Assembly (NCBI GenBank): GCA_041674625.1
Contig: JBAYVI010000076.1
Location: forward strand, 1-15,462
Direction: 5' to 3'
Source: BRH-c32 sp041674625
GTDB lineage: Bacteria; Bacteroidota; Ignavibacteria; Ignavibacteriales; Melioribacteraceae
Length of the DNA: 15,462 bases
In this document: piece after piece, positions 6,737-14,181 of the stretch
Layout: every line of letters begins with the position of its first letter
Position numbering within the stretch: the stretch's first letter is position 1
Notes under the pieces: model-generated
Seen by the model: the letters and a program-made list of their open reading frames with translations, nothing else
What the model was told of the DNA's origin: nothing
The model's database searches: none
Program-made: the position numbers and the translations under genes

Positions 6737-7642
6737 TTAAAATTTTCGATTTCCAAATGGAAGTTGACCTTTCAGTTCAAAAAATCTTTGTAATAATTCT
6801 GTTTCTAATCTTCGAGGTTCAGGTGGATTACCAGTGGGCATAATCCAAATATTGAAGTTTTGCCAATTACTTAAATGAAAAATAATTTCTCCCCCACAAT
6901 GCGGACCGTTATCAGTAGTTTTTCCGTTAGCATGATTAAGTAAATCATTTAATCGAGTGCGTAACGATCTGGGTGTATCATTTCCTGCTAAACCATAATA
7001 AATAACATCAACTTCATCTATCCATTTATTGGTCAATTTTTGTTCTGACCATGGTCTAACAATATTCATATTTTTCTGAACCGTTTCTTCATCTAATAAA
7101 ATGAACCTATAATCTTCCGGTATGGTAATAGAATAAATACCGCATTCATTTAGTTTATCATTATCAGGAAATCCGTTAGAAATCAATTCTCCTATTGTGC
7201 CCAATTCAACAAATTTATTCTCAGTAAGAAAGGATATCTTTGTTACATCCTTTTCGTTCAATGAATTGTTTATACTATTGTTTATTTCATTTAAGATAGT
7301 CATTTCAGATTCAGTCTGAGGTTCAGAATCAGTTTCAGAATTAAGTTCACATTTAGTTTCAGCATTATTTTCAGTTTTAGTTCCATTTTTGGGGTCAGAC
7401 TTTTCGTTTTGAATGGATTTCATTTTATCTTCGTCTCTCCCTACTAAGCCAACCAAAGTGCTATTGCGAAGAAAGAGTTTTGGATAGTTTTGAGTTCTTC
7501 CATGAATTTGATAATCAGTCATATCTGAGCGATCACGTTTAACATAATTTTCCCGAGTGTTCACTAAAGCTGCTATTTTGGTGGTTGTCATGGGCGAGTT
7601 ACTGGATTTTAAGATATCGATTATTTCTTGATGAAGTGTCAT
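6737..7642 (-). CDS. HTH and GIY-YIG-like domain protein with repeat linker
   Basis: 301 residues in three parts. Residues 1-70 form a winged helix resembling HARE-HTH or restriction-linked HTH domains (EIIDILKSSNSPMTT, then YQIHGRTQNYPKLFLRN). Residues about 88-113 are an acidic, low-complexity linker with Glu every fourth residue. Residues about 165-301 resemble the GIY-YIG fold: GIYSI (168-172), VIYYGLAG (213-220), LRTRLNDLL (227-235), HCGGEIIFHL (248-257), RRLETELLQRFFE (277-289, candidate catalytic Glu280) and LPFGNRK (294-300). The gap between GIY and YYG (about 45 residues) is much longer than the usual 10 or so, so nuclease activity is inference. GAGAG just upstream of the ATG serves as ribosome site. 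It is 61 nt from the WG-repeat gene, same strand. A DNA-binding nuclease for defence is the best guess; a regulator using an inactive fold is the alternative. Confidence 0.65.
   Translation of the reverse strand: MTLHQEIIDILKSSNSPMTTTKIAALVNTRENYVKRDRSDMTDYQIHGRTQNYPKLFLRNSTLVGLVGRDEDKMKSIQNEKSDPKNGTKTENNAETKCELNSETDSEPQTESEMTILNEINNSINNSLNEKDVTKISFLTENKFVELGTIGELISNGFPDNDKLNECGIYSITIPEDYRFILLDEETVQKNMNIVRPWSEQKLTNKWIDEVDVIYYGLAGNDTPRSLRTRLNDLLNHANGKTTDNGPHCGGEIIFHLSNWQNFNIWIMPTGNPPEPRRLETELLQRFFELKGQLPFGNRKF
7310..7381 (-). repeat. Six degenerate 12-bp tandem repeats inside the GIY-YIG-like gene
   Basis: Six units of 12 bp start at 7310, 7322, 7334, 7346, 7358 and 7370. Each begins TTC on the plus strand (GAA, Glu, in the gene), followed in most units by AGN (AGA, AGT or AGC). 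They encode a tetrapeptide pattern with Glu at every fourth position (TENN, AETK, CELN, SETD, SEPQ, TESE). The unit is a multiple of three, so copy-number change would lengthen or shorten the linker without breaking the frame. Confidence 0.75.
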
Positions 7643-7703
7643 AATTCTCTCTTTATTTTTTTTGATAATTGAATTAATTGAGAAATTTTTTTTCGATTTA
7701 TAA

Positions 7704-8744
7704 TTAGTTTAATTCCGGTTTCGATAAATTTTCTATAAAATCTGCTTCAAGTGCATCACCGTTTCGATTAACAACCCCCTGTTTTCCATTTATCATATAA
7801 TTGATTACACCTTCGGAATAATTTGGTTGTATATCAGATATCGGTTCAAACGAAAACGAACCAATCAAGTCCATAATCCCCCATAATCCACCGATACGAA
7901 AAGGGATAATTCCTTCTTGATAAGTTCCAATTTCATCAAATTTGAATTCAATTAACTCTTTATCTTGATAATCAACTGCGCCCCAGCAGCCATTTTTCTT
8001 AACAAAGAAATAACCTTCCCGAGTATATGCAGCATCTTCGTAATCCCCAGATAGATATGGTTCCCCCTTTATATCAATAAATCCCGCTTTACCATTTAGT
8101 TTAACTGCGGCAAAATCACGATGAAAACGTGAGACCTTATCATACTTAAACGGGATTATTTCTTCACCTTTTTGGTTTACAAATCCGAATTTTCCATCCT
8201 TTACTGCCCTAACTAATCCGCATGAAAATAAATCGTTATCATAAACACTCTCTTTGAAAAGTTCTATTGGGCAAGATTCAGTACAATCATGATCCGCCCC
8301 ATTCTCATCAATAATGAATTCCGTTACATTTGCAAATTCTGAATCTAGTATGCTGATTTTTGCACAACTTTCATTATAAGTAAATGTTATAACTGCACCG
8401 GATAATTCTAAAAGTTCTTTACCTTTAATATTTATAATACATGACCCATTTTCTCCTATAACTGAGGCAAGTCCATTAGAAAAATCAGAACCGTACATAT
8501 ATTTAATAGGTATAACAATCTCTCCATTTCTATCAATGTAACCATATTTTTTCTTCATAGAAATAACTGCGAGATTATCATGAAAATTGCCAATCCCAGC
8601 GCCCGGGAACCACTTTTTAATACCGTCAGCGAAACATAATCCTTTTTGCAAAAAACCATTGTGTTTTCTATAAACTACCGATGAACCTTTTATACAATAC
8701 CCCTTAACGAAAATTTCATGTTCTGCTTTCATTTTCTTATCCAT
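7704..8744 (-). CDS. WG-repeat (KWG) protein
   Basis: 346 residues. WG/KWG beta-repeat units are marked by aromatic-Gly pairs: YGYIDRNGEIVIP (67-79), FGFVNQKGEEIIPFKYD (186-202), AGFIDIKGE (220-228), WGAVDYQDKELIEFKFD (254-270), WGIMDLIG (288-295) and QGVVNRNG (322-329). From 186 on, the Gly-containing motif recurs every 34 residues exactly. No signal peptide or membrane segment is seen, so the protein is predicted cytoplasmic. Such repeats form beta-propeller-like scaffolds, usually of unknown function. The first ATG is used here; a second Met at codon 5 is equally possible because no ribosome site distinguishes them. It is the first gene of a minus-strand series and diverges from rsgA. Confidence 0.85.
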   Translation of the reverse strand: MDKKMKAEHEIFVKGYCIKGSSVVYRKHNGFLQKGLCFADGIKKWFPGAGIGNFHDNLAVISMKKKYGYIDRNGEIVIPIKYMYGSDFSNGLASVIGENGSCIINIKGKELLELSGAVITFTYNESCAKISILDSEFANVTEFIIDENGADHDCTESCPIELFKESVYDNDLFSCGLVRAVKDGKFGFVNQKGEEIIPFKYDKVSRFHRDFAAVKLNGKAGFIDIKGEPYLSGDYEDAAYTREGYFFVKKNGCWGAVDYQDKELIEFKFDEIGTYQEGIIPFRIGGLWGIMDLIGSFSFEPISDIQPNYSEGVINYMINGKQGVVNRNGDALEADFIENLSKPELN

Positions 8745-8991
8745 GTTGTTATATGAATTTTATAGAAATTACAAACACAAAATAAATCTTAGTAATTTCA
8801 TTATTAGTATCATGAAATGATATTAATTTTATTATATAGAGTGAATAAAGGGAGATTTTTCCGGAGAGAATTATTCTAACATTTAATTTTTCCTTATTGA
8901 AGTAAGAAAATAGAATAGAAAAAAATGGATTTAGTTATATTTGAAGTAGTAGTTTATATACAAACATTCTTAAATAAAGTGCGATTATAAA

Positions 8992-10065
8992 ATGATCGAA
9001 TTAGAAAAACTTGGTTTCGATAAATGGTTTCAAGGAATCATTGATTCGAAAAAATTAAATGAACGTCAAATAGTTAGAGTAATTTCGGTAAACAAAAATA
9101 GTTATATGGTATCTAATGGAAAAAATGATATTTATGCAGAATTAACCGGAAAATTTTTATTTAATTCGGAATCCCCTGAGGATTTCCCGACCGTAGGCGA
9201 TTGGGTTTATGCCCAATTATTTGATGACGATACTTTCGCAGTAATTCATGAAATAATACCCCGAAAAAATTTATTGAAGAGGAAATCTTCCGGGAATAAA
9301 ATCGATTATCAGTTGATAGCTGCAAATATTGATAAAGCAATAATCGTTCAAGCGTTAGATAACAATTATAACTTAAAAAGATTAGAACGTTATTTGGTAA
9401 TGATAAACGAAAGCCATATCACCCCGATAATATTTTTAAGTAAGAGTGATCTATTAACCGAAGAAGAAATTCAGAAGAAGGTAAGTGATATAAATAAATT
9501 AACTCCCGGAGTTAAAATCGCCTCTTTCAGCAATATAAGTCTTTTAGATATCGAAACTATTAAAACATATTTCTCCTCTGCTGAAACTTATTGTTTGATC
9601 GGCTCTTCGGGTGTAGGTAAAACTACATTATTAAATAACCTTATCCATCAAGACTTATACAAAACTCAACCTATAAGAGAAAATGACGGTAGAGGACGAC
9701 ATACTACTACACGAAGAGAATTAATAGTTATTGAAAATGGAGCGATAGTAATTGATAGCCCCGGAATGCGTGAACTTGGAATTATTTCGGCTGAATCGGG
9801 ACTTGATGATACTTTCAATGAAATAGCAGAACTTTTACAAAAGTGCCGCTTCGATGATTGCACACATACGATAGAAAAAGGATGTGCGGTTTTAGATGCT
9901 CTTCATAAGGGAGACATTTCTCAAGAAAGATATGATAATTATATTAAGATGTATAAAGAATCGCAGTATAACGAAATGTCATATCAGGAAAAAAGGGCAA
10001 AAGATAAAAAGTTTGGGAAGATGATGCATAATTATCTAAAGAATGATTTCAAAAAAAAACATTGA
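8992..10065 (+). CDS. rsgA: Ribosome small-subunit-dependent GTPase A
   Basis: 357 residues, the usual RsgA (YjeQ/YloQ) length. An N-terminal OB-fold (about 25-90) is followed by the circularly permuted GTPase: G4 LSKSDL (149-154), then G1 GSSGVGKTTLLN (204-215), switch GRGRHTTTRRE (233-243) and G3 DSPGM (255-259). A zinc site follows with Cys285, Cys290, His292 and Cys298 (CRFDDCTH...GC). RsgA acts in late 30S maturation, binding near the decoding centre and hydrolysing GTP to leave the mature subunit. The C-terminus ends in a basic tail suited to rRNA contact. No Shine-Dalgarno site precedes the ATG. It is a single-gene unit divergent from the WG-repeat gene. Confidence 0.96.
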   Translation: MIELEKLGFDKWFQGIIDSKKLNERQIVRVISVNKNSYMVSNGKNDIYAELTGKFLFNSESPEDFPTVGDWVYAQLFDDDTFAVIHEIIPRKNLLKRKSSGNKIDYQLIAANIDKAIIVQALDNNYNLKRLERYLVMINESHITPIIFLSKSDLLTEEEIQKKVSDINKLTPGVKIASFSNISLLDIETIKTYFSSAETYCLIGSSGVGKTTLLNNLIHQDLYKTQPIRENDGRGRHTTTRRELIVIENGAIVIDSPGMRELGIISAESGLDDTFNEIAELLQKCRFDDCTHTIEKGCAVLDALHKGDISQERYDNYIKMYKESQYNEMSYQEKRAKDKKFGKMMHNYLKNDFKKKH

Positions 10066-10088
10066 ATGATAATAAGTTAATTTCGGTT

Positions 10089-10112
10089 AGTATATTTTTA
10101 AATACTTTTTTT
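10089..10112 (+). terminator. Weak intrinsic terminator after rsgA
   Basis: AGTAT (10089-10093) pairs with ATACT (10102-10106) around an 8-nt loop and runs into seven T. The stem is only 5 bp and AT-rich, so efficiency is doubtful; position 24 nt after the stop supports it. Confidence 0.35.
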
Positions 10113-10129
10113 ATCCCCAAAAGTTTTTT

Positions 10130-10366
10130 TTAAGGAGTAATGTTTCCCTTCTTTGAGCTCTTAGAAGTAAGGGCAAGTATTTTTAGCATTGCCTAACTTT
10201 CTTTAGTTTTTTCATATACTTTAACATTTTTCGAAATTACTTTTGCTACCTTCCCCACTTTAGGAGTAATAATCATAGTGCCTTGATTATTAGAAACTTC
10301 TTTAACAACTTCGGAAGTGTGTGTTTTAAAACAGCTAATGGGTTTTATATTTCTACTGAATTTCAT
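10130..10366 (-). pseudogene. Phd/YefM-family antitoxin relic with an amber codon
   Basis: The ATG at 10366 has a good ribosome site (GGAG, 5 nt away). It reads MKFSRNIKPISCFKT, then SEVVKEVSNNQGTMIIT, KNVKVYEKTKES and TAG (10193-10195). This is the Phd/YefM antitoxin N-terminal DNA-binding domain. The frame continues past the TAG as AMLKILALTSKSSKKGN to a TAA at 10130; family members have a Leu where the TAG stands (pattern ESLAMLKILAL), so TTG to TAG is the simplest lesion. The remaining 57 residues might still bind DNA, but the toxin-binding tail is lost. No RelE/ParE-type toxin gene follows, so this is an orphan. It lies 87 nt beyond phhB on the same strand. It could be a short active regulator rather than a dead gene. 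Confidence 0.8.
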
Positions 10367-10404
10367 TTGTACTCCATATTGAGATCGACTGTATTTTAGT
10401 CTTT

Positions 10405-10423
10405 TAATGGTCTAAATCCATTA
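10405..10423. promoter_or_regulatory. Dyad upstream of the Phd relic, candidate operator
   Basis: TAATGG (10405-10410) and CCATTA (10418-10423) form a perfect 6-bp dyad around a 7-nt centre, about 40 nt before the relic's start. Phd/YefM proteins repress their own promoters at palindromes, which makes this plausible. No T-run follows, so it is not a convincing terminator for phhB. Confidence 0.3.
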
Positions 10424-10452
10424 GCTGCTCAATGATACTAATGAGAGTTACT

Positions 10453-10743
10453 TTACCCTTTCGCTATGCTATCCATCTTCGAGGCGAGGTTAAAATCGAG
10501 TGAAGTTATTCCGCTTGCATCGTGTGTAGATAGTTCTACTTTTACTTTATTATAAGAGTTTGACCAATTCGGATGATGATCTAAAGATTCAGCTATGATT
10601 GCCGCCTGTGCCATAAAGCCAAATGCTTGAACAAAATCATTAAATTCAAACTCACGGAAGAGTTTATCATTTTTCAATGACCATTTTGTATGTTTTTCTA
10701 AGAAGAGTTCTATTTCAATTTCAGAGGCTTTTGATAATGCCAT
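10453..10743 (-). CDS. phhB: 4a-hydroxytetrahydrobiopterin dehydratase (pterin-4a-carbinolamine dehydratase)
   Basis: 96 residues, the normal length. The signature ESLDHHPNWS (52-61) with catalytic His56 and His57 is followed by NKVKVELSTHDASGIT (65-80) and LDFNLASKMD (82-91). The enzyme dehydrates 4a-hydroxy-tetrahydropterin so that the cofactor of aromatic amino-acid hydroxylases can be recycled; some bacterial homologues are thought to serve molybdopterin chemistry instead. No phenylalanine hydroxylase gene is in the window. AAGGA 7 nt before the ATG is a good ribosome site, and only 3 nt separate it from terC, so the two are one operon. Confidence 0.95.
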   Translation of the reverse strand: MALSKASEIEIELFLEKHTKWSLKNDKLFREFEFNDFVQAFGFMAQAAIIAESLDHHPNWSNSYNKVKVELSTHDASGITSLDFNLASKMDSIAKG

Positions 10744-10746
10744 TGT

Positions 10747-11667
10747 CTATTCCTTTTCTTTAATTAATATAGATAAAAGAACTGATACCGTTAATGTAAC
10801 TAAAATTACTATTAAGGATATTGCAGCACTAATATGAATAAAAGCAGTAATCAGCATTTTTACTCCGATGAATAGGAGAATAAATGAGATTCCGTATTTA
10901 AGATAACGAAATAGATGAATAATTCCGGATAGTGCAAAAAACAGTGAACGTAAACCAAGTATAGCAAATAGATTTGATGTAATTGCAATGAAAGGGTCTT
11001 GCGTTATCGAAAGCACAGCAGGAATTGAATCGAGAGCAAATATTACATCTGTGGATTCAAGCATTACAAGAGTTATGAATGCAACCGTTGCATATAATTT
11101 CTTTTTATGGAATACAAAAAAATGTTTATTACTTGCCTCTGTATCGATCGGAAAGATTTTCTTTGCCATGCGTACAAAAATATTTTTGCCCGGTTCTGAT
11201 TCTTCATCTTCTGAATAGAGTATCTTAAATGCAGTATATAGCAATATCGCTCCAAAGATATAACTCATAAAACTAAATTTATCAAGCAGCTCTACGCCGG
11301 CAGTGATAAATAATATTCTAAGAACAACTGCTCCGATGATTCCCCATTTAAGTATAACAGGCTGATAACGATCTACAATTTTCATCGCGGCAAAAATCAT
11401 AATAAAAACAAATAGATTATCGACCGAGAGAGAATATTCGATTAAATAGCCTGTAATAAATTCAATCGATTTTGTTTTACCATACGGAAGGAAAAGATAT
11501 ATCAATAGACCAAATATTAATGCAGTGGAAATCCATACAGCGGTCCAGATTAGTGCAGATTTTACTCCCACTGCACCAGATCGGTGATCAGTTACAAACA
11601 TATCGATTATTAAGACAATCGAAAAAATAACAACAAATCCTATCCAAAAAAGTAAATGTATATCCAT
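10747..11667 (-). CDS. TerC/Alx-family integral membrane protein
   Basis: 306 residues, about eight to nine hydrophobic helices (first at 5-25). Family signatures are EYSLSVDNLFVF (77-88) and ESTDVIFALDSIPA (204-217), with the acidic residues that make the proposed metal site within the membrane. The cytoplasmic loop at about 150-190 is charged (SEDEESE, then HKKK). TerC relatives take part in tellurite resistance, in manganese export (Alx, YceF types) and in metal supply to secreted proteins. Length and signatures fit the Alx-like branch. It is the first gene of terC-phhB. I searched the 215-nt upstream gap for a yybP-ykoY manganese riboswitch, which precedes alx in some bacteria, and found none. 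Confidence 0.92.
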   Translation of the reverse strand: MDIHLLFWIGFVVIFSIVLIIDMFVTDHRSGAVGVKSALIWTAVWISTALIFGLLIYLFLPYGKTKSIEFITGYLIEYSLSVDNLFVFIMIFAAMKIVDRYQPVILKWGIIGAVVLRILFITAGVELLDKFSFMSYIFGAILLYTAFKILYSEDEESEPGKNIFVRMAKKIFPIDTEASNKHFFVFHKKKLYATVAFITLVMLESTDVIFALDSIPAVLSITQDPFIAITSNLFAILGLRSLFFALSGIIHLFRYLKYGISFILLFIGVKMLITAFIHISAAISLIVILVTLTVSVLLSILIKEKE

Positions 11668-11679
11668 AATTGTATTTCA

Positions 11680-11704
11680 GAATAATTCTATAAGAAAATT
11701 ATTC
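11680..11704. promoter_or_regulatory. 8-bp dyad in the terC/M28 divergent spacer
   Basis: GAATAATT (11680-11687) and AATTATTC (11697-11704) are perfect reverse complements around 9 nt, 12 nt before the terC start. It may be an operator or a 5'-leader hairpin. It is AT-only apart from the ends, so confidence is low. Confidence 0.25.
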
Positions 11705-11882
11705 GTTTCCCAGAAGAAAAATATATTTAATAGTACAATTTAATCTAAAGCTATATTAATAATTAGTAATATTAACCCGATTCAGTGAATGTTCCGCAGA
11801 ATGCACTAAAAAATATTTTAGAATAGGATGAGAATATGCTATATTGGCGAAATATTTTTAACATTTTCTCACGGTTTAAGTC

Positions 11883-13808
11883 ATGCAAAAAATAATTTCA
11901 AGATTTTTTTTCATTTTATTTATAAGTGCATCTTTAATTTATTCGCAAGATGCAACATTTAAAAAAATTGTCGAGTTAGGGACAAAAGATAATCAATCTA
12001 TGCGTCATTTAGATTATCTAACTAATGTATTCGGAGGCAGAATCACCGGCTCGAATGCTTATAACAATGCCCGCGATTGGGTAGCAAATGAATTAAAAAG
12101 TTGGGGCATGGAAGTGGAGTTCGATTCAGCTGGCACCGTCCCTGTTGGATTTAATAGAGGTCCTTGGTTTGGAAAAGTTATATCTCCTGAACCGATGCTT
12201 TTAGAATTTGCCACTCCATCTTACACAGCCGGAACTAAGGGTAATCAAAAAGGGCATGTAGTAATTCTTCCGGCAGACGAAAAAGAATACAATGCAATTA
12301 AAGGTAAGTTAAAAGGTGCTTGGGTATTGATTGAGGGAATTAATGATGGACTCCCGCGTGATAGAGATTCGATAAGTCCACTTACAGTAAAACTTACAGA
12401 AGCAGGGGCACTCGGAACAATAATGCTTACAAAATCCCCTATCCGTGTTCTCGATGCAAAGACTGTAACAGCTTGGGAAAATCTCCCTAAGCTTTGTGAT
12501 ATAAGATTATTAGATACTAACTACAATAAAATAAAATCACTCGTTGCAGAAGGTAAAGAAGTAATTTTAGAATTTGATATTAGAAATAATTTTTATCCAG
12601 GACCAATTACATTTAGTAGTGTAATCGGTACGATTAAAGGTACGACCTATCCCGATGAATATATTGTTCTTGGTGCGCACCTCGATTCATATGATGTTGC
12701 GAGCGGTGCAGTAGATAATGGTTCGGGTGTAGCAAGGATGATGGAAGCAGTTCGTTTATTAGTAAAATCGGGTGCAAAATTAAAACGCTCATTGAGTTTA
12801 CAGATATATGCAGCCGAAGAGAGAGGTTTACTAGGTTCCAAAGCATGGGTAAATAAACATAAAGATTTACTTCCAAAAATTACTGTAATGCTTAATCATG
12901 ATAGTGGTACAAATCCAGTTATTGGTTTGGGCGTACCAAGTCCAATTTATGATGCAGTTCGTCCGGTGGTTGCTCCTGTTGAAAGTTTAAAACTTGTCTA
13001 TCCATTTGCTTTAACGCAGACTGGTAAATACCGCAAGGCAGGAAGAGGCGGAACAGATAGTCATTCATTTAATATGGAAGGCGTTCCTGCACCGTGGCTT
13101 ATTACTCGTGGACCGCATCAATATGGAACAATTTGGCATACAGACTTAGATAGTTACGATCAAGTTATACCTGATGCACAGGAACAATCTTCTTTGATGA
13201 TAGCATTACTCACCTATCAGATTGCAAATATGGATAAAATGCTGCCCAGAGAAGGAGCATTTTTAGAGGAGGGGGTTTATGCTGATTTTAATACAAGCAA
13301 AGGAAGATTTACTGTTAAGTTAGAGTACGAAAAAACACCGATGACAGTTTCTAATTTCGTGGGATTAGCAGAAGGCAAAATAAAAAATGATGCGGTTGCC
13401 GAAGGAAAACCATATTTTAATGGTACATTGTGGCATCGAGTAGTCCCTGCTCAATTGATTCAAGCAGGTAAATCGGTAGGAACCGGATTTCAAAGCCCTG
13501 GATATATGTTTCCAAATGAAATTGTTGATGGACTTAATCATAATGAAGCCGGTGTAATTGCAATGGCTAATGCAGGTCCCAATACAAATGGAAGCCAGTT
13601 TTATATAACCTTATCACCTGCTGTTGCATTAAACGGAAATTACACGGTTTTTGGTCATGTAGTCGAAGGTATGGATGTAGTTAATAAGATAGCGCAAGAT
13701 GATAAGATTGAAGCTATCTCAATTACCCGAATCGGCGAGAATGCATTAAAGTTCAAACCAAATACTGAGTCATTCAAAAAGTTAGTAAAAGAAGCTGAAG
13801 GAAAATAA
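11883..13808 (+). CDS. Secreted M28 zinc aminopeptidase fused to a cyclophilin-type peptidyl-prolyl isomerase
   Basis: 641 residues. The signal peptide is MQKIISRFFFILFISASLIYS (1-21), so the protein is exported. Residues about 30-455 are an M28 peptidase with an inserted PA-like region (about 115-220). The zinc ligands are visible in order: His266 (GAHLDS), Asp278 (VDNGSG), Glu312-Glu313 (AAEERG, base and ligand), Asp340 (NHDSG) and His419 (IWHTDLDS). Residues about 465-618 are a cyclophilin: TPMTVSNFVGLAEG (485-498), LWHRVVP (516-522), IQAGKS (526-531), AMANAGPNTNGSQFYIT (560-576) and NGNYTVFGHVVEGMDVV (584-600). The peptidase would trim peptides outside the cytoplasm, and the isomerase could present or fold Xaa-Pro substrates. 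It is one continuous frame with no sign of a sequencing join. The canonical FHRV of cyclophilins is WHRV here. No Shine-Dalgarno site is seen; a terminator lies at 13946. Confidence 0.93.
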   Translation: MQKIISRFFFILFISASLIYSQDATFKKIVELGTKDNQSMRHLDYLTNVFGGRITGSNAYNNARDWVANELKSWGMEVEFDSAGTVPVGFNRGPWFGKVISPEPMLLEFATPSYTAGTKGNQKGHVVILPADEKEYNAIKGKLKGAWVLIEGINDGLPRDRDSISPLTVKLTEAGALGTIMLTKSPIRVLDAKTVTAWENLPKLCDIRLLDTNYNKIKSLVAEGKEVILEFDIRNNFYPGPITFSSVIGTIKGTTYPDEYIVLGAHLDSYDVASGAVDNGSGVARMMEAVRLLVKSGAKLKRSLSLQIYAAEERGLLGSKAWVNKHKDLLPKITVMLNHDSGTNPVIGLGVPSPIYDAVRPVVAPVESLKLVYPFALTQTGKYRKAGRGGTDSHSFNMEGVPAPWLITRGPHQYGTIWHTDLDSYDQVIPDAQEQSSLMIALLTYQIANMDKMLPREGAFLEEGVYADFNTSKGRFTVKLEYEKTPMTVSNFVGLAEGKIKNDAVAEGKPYFNGTLWHRVVPAQLIQAGKSVGTGFQSPGYMFPNEIVDGLNHNEAGVIAMANAGPNTNGSQFYITLSPAVALNGNYTVFGHVVEGMDVVNKIAQDDKIEAISITRIGENALKFKPNTESFKKLVKEAEGK

Positions 13809-13945
13809 TTTTAACCTAAAGATTCGTTTCCCCTATGTATGATTTTTCTTGCCGTAAGGGAATACTTATATTGTTGGAAATGAATAGTTTATATTATCGG
13901 AAGTTTACTCCAGAAATCCATAGTTTTATATGTAAGTAGAACTTG

Positions 13946-13978
13946 AAATGCCACCCCTCATAAGGTGGCATTTTTTTT
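13946..13978 (+). terminator. Intrinsic terminator after the M28-cyclophilin gene
   Basis: AAATGCCACC (13946-13955) pairs with GGTGGCATTT (13964-13973), a 10-bp stem with seven internal positions containing the GC block TGCCACC/GGTGGCA, an 8-nt loop, and eight T at 13971-13978. Confidence 0.9.
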
Positions 13979-14054
13979 GCCTTCTATACCTTTCGAGAAA
14001 GGATTTTTCTAATTTATGAGAAGTTAATAAGACTCAATATCTATTATTAATTAA

Positions 14055-14157
14055 TTTTTAGAATAACTCCTCAAAACGAGCAATAAACGAGCTTTAAATA
14101 GGTAGAATCATTTAAATTATTAGGAATGATTATTGCGGTAATGGGTTATTCTAAAAA
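14055..14157. repeat. 103-bp nested inverted-repeat structure before the mutase gene
   Basis: The outer arms TTTTTAGAATAAC (14055-14067) and GTTATTCTAAAAA (14145-14157) are a perfect 13-bp inverted repeat. Inside are GCAATAA/TTATTGC (14080-14086 and 14130-14136) and AATCATT/AATGATT (14106-14112 and 14125-14131); these two share two bases, so they compete. It ends 24 nt before the mutase ATG. Possible readings are a structured 5' leader, a small MITE-like element with terminal inverted repeats, or an operator pair. No clear target-site duplication is seen. Confidence 0.5.
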
Positions 14158-14181
14158 ATAATTGCTTTGAGGTTAAAAATA

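Larger units (their letters stand above)
13809..14181. other. Spacer between the M28-cyclophilin gene and the mutase gene
   Basis: 373 bp with no protein similarity. It holds an intrinsic terminator (13946-13978) and a long inverted-repeat structure (14055-14157), both listed separately. No cobalamin-riboswitch motif (B12 box) was found, although the next gene encodes a B12 enzyme. Confidence 0.6.

Noticed and set aside
7310..7381. CRISPR-like array
   Set aside because: The repeats are 12 bp, contiguous and coding, without spacers.
594..8990. Duplicate of the tRNA-Asn 3' end as an attachment site
   Set aside because: No second copy of the T-arm/acceptor sequence was found by eye on either strand in the window.
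11668..11882. yybP-ykoY manganese riboswitch upstream of the TerC-family gene
   Set aside because: The spacer lacks the GC-rich paired loops typical of that class and is nearly all A/T.
12634..12876. Minus-strand open frames of 80 and 64 codons
   Set aside because: Antisense to the M28 zinc-binding core; two overlapping frames in the same place are a composition effect.
13979..14181. Cobalamin riboswitch upstream of the B12-dependent mutase
   Set aside because: No B12-box-like conserved core is present; only AT-rich inverted repeats are seen.
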